NCBI GenBank assembly: GCA_016934035.1
Contig: JAFGTP010000045.1
Coordinates: 1-32,289, forward strand
Direction: 5' to 3'
DNA length: 32,289 nt
Origin: Fidelibacterota bacterium
Lineage (GTDB): Bacteria > Fidelibacterota > UBA2242 > JAFGTP01
Program-made: the position numbers and the translations under genes
Part shown: positions 31,672 through 32,289 of the stretch, in pieces
Position numbering within the stretch: the first letter of the stretch is position 1
Layout: every line of letters begins with the position of its first letter
Notes under the pieces: model-generated
What the model was told of the DNA's origin: nothing
What the model saw: only the letters and a program-made list of their open reading frames with translations
The model's database searches: none

Positions 31672-32058
31672 CTATTCTCTGAAATAAGTATATAAGTCTT
31701 TCAATAAAGGAAAATATATCGTTTTTATTTTCTGAAATACGTCATTTGCAACAGACTCTTCATAAGTGTGTACCGTCAAATTCCTGTCCATCAAGGCATC
31801 TATCCAAACATCTCCATGATTGATCAACCCAAAAGAAAAGGCTTGTTTAATGGCGTCTCTTGGTGATCTGATTTGATAGCCGTTATATTCCAAAAAATCT
31901 TTCATGAGTTTCCAGGACAATTCAAACGTAATCTCAAAAAATTGAATACATCCCCCTTTTTCAATGATGGATGGCTTTTCAATAGCTAATGATGATTCCA
32001 ATAGTAAATAAGATTTTTGGAAATTTTCAAATCTTTGTTTATATCTTAATTTTTCCAT
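31672..32058 (-). CDS. hepT: HepT-type HEPN toxin (HI0074-like)
   Basis: A 128-residue helical protein of the HEPN superfamily, nucleotidyltransferase-substrate-binding (HI0074) branch. The RX4HXY ribonuclease/AMPylation motif is exact: R92-N-L-T-V-H97-T-Y99 (MDRNLTVHTYEE). Arg and His are needed for toxicity in the family, and Tyr99 is the expected AMPylation site. The start at ATG 32058 is chosen because AGGAT precedes it by five to six bases and the family begins there (MEKLRYKQRFENF). A longer frame would add 43 residues without a ribosome-binding site. The whole unit is AT-rich (one 60-base stretch inside the gene counts to 33% G+C) and ends in a REP-like edge, which suggests transfer. 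Confidence 0.87.
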   Translation of the reverse strand: MEKLRYKQRFENFQKSYLLLESSLAIEKPSIIEKGGCIQFFEITFELSWKLMKDFLEYNGYQIRSPRDAIKQAFSFGLINHGDVWIDALMDRNLTVHTYEESVANDVFQKIKTIYFPLLKDLYTYFRE

Positions 32059-32078
32059 GATTATCCTATTTTTAACTA

Positions 32079-32106
32079 AATCTATCGAGGAATGTTGAAA
32101 TATCAA
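32079..32106 (-). promoter_or_regulatory. Candidate promoter of hepT-mntA
   Basis: On the minus strand TTGATA (32106-32101) and TAGATT (32084-32079) are 16 bases apart, giving a start near 32072 and a short leader that contains the AGGAT ribosome-binding site. The position fits the shorter hepT start. Confidence 0.45.
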
Positions 32107-32210
32107 AACAAACATTAAAGGGGTTTCAGAAATTATCCCGATCTTATCTTGTTTTGTAAAAGGTATGCCCAAAGGAATCTGCTGCAAAAGTCAATTCAGT
32201 ACGCCGAAGT

Positions 32211-32280
32211 TGTCATACTGAACGAAGTGCAGTATCTCCTTTCCATGTCACTGAGATTTTTCACAAGGCTCAGAATAACA
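32211..32280. repeat. REP-like imperfect inverted repeat at the window edge
   Basis: Two 28-base arms (32211-32238, beginning TGTCATACTGAACGAAGTG; 32253-32280) face each other across a 14-base centre. They match at 19 of 28 positions. The arms resemble the TGTCATTCTGAACGAAGTG-type interspersed repeats I recall from other FCB genomes. No second copy is in the window. Confidence 0.5.
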
Positions 32281-32289
32281 GTTATTTGA

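Noticed and set aside
1..32289. CRISPR array, tRNA or rRNA genes, prophage
   Set aside because: No regularly spaced repeats, cloverleaf sequences, rRNA motifs or phage structural genes were seen on either strand.

Overview
The window reads as chromosomal DNA from an uncultivated-type, Gram-negative anaerobe of the FCB (Fibrobacteres-Chlorobi-Bacteroidetes) superphylum. Three things point there: two large exported proteins end in a Por-secretion/T9SS-type tail (NFPNPFNPSTT and YPNPFNPETT), there are outer-membrane genes (an LptF/LptG permease and a Wzi-like barrel), and DNA synthesis uses the oxygen-sensitive class III ribonucleotide reductase. A KSB1-, Calditrichota- or Cloacimonadota-like lineage would fit, but the sequence alone does not settle the phylum. 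No rRNA, tRNA, CRISPR array or transposase was found.

Layout, left to right. Bases 1-132 hold the end of a truncated gene. A DUF2905 membrane protein, ileS and a DksA/TraR zinc-finger gene then run on the plus strand. They are followed by a secreted C10 (streptopain-like) cysteine protease closed by a strong terminator. Next come a membrane sugar-transferase-like protein (7266-9116), a 340-base regulatory region, and the nrdD-nrdG pair. A tight housekeeping run follows: RluA-family pseudouridine synthase, Xer recombinase, hpf, hprK, and then metK-ahcY of the methyl cycle. After its terminator are an AlkD-type DNA repair gene (+), an LptG-type permease (-), an NhaC-type antiporter with an extra periplasmic domain (+) and a small unknown gene (-). 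The right third holds a 1558-residue secreted endonuclease I with many adhesion-type domains (+). It is followed by three minus-strand units: a Wzi-like barrel, a second and intact paralogue of the sugar transferase, and an AT-rich hepT-mntA toxin-antitoxin pair next to a REP-like inverted repeat at the edge.

How the genes work together. nrdD and nrdG form one enzyme system under what look like NrdR boxes overlapping a good sigma70 promoter. metK and ahcY make SAM and clear SAH. The right-hand sugar transferase and the Wzi-like protein suggest surface polysaccharide synthesis and anchoring. The two T9SS-tailed proteins (protease and nuclease) suggest secreted or surface-bound scavenging of protein and DNA.

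The strongest leads are the two paralogous membrane proteins that join membrane helices, a half methyltransferase-like domain and a phosphoglycosyl-transferase domain. One keeps the catalytic Asp-Glu pair and the other has Ala-Arg there. Other leads are an isoleucyl-tRNA synthetase with divergent HIGH and KMSKS signatures, the composite composition of the endonuclease gene, and the regulatory architecture upstream of nrdD.
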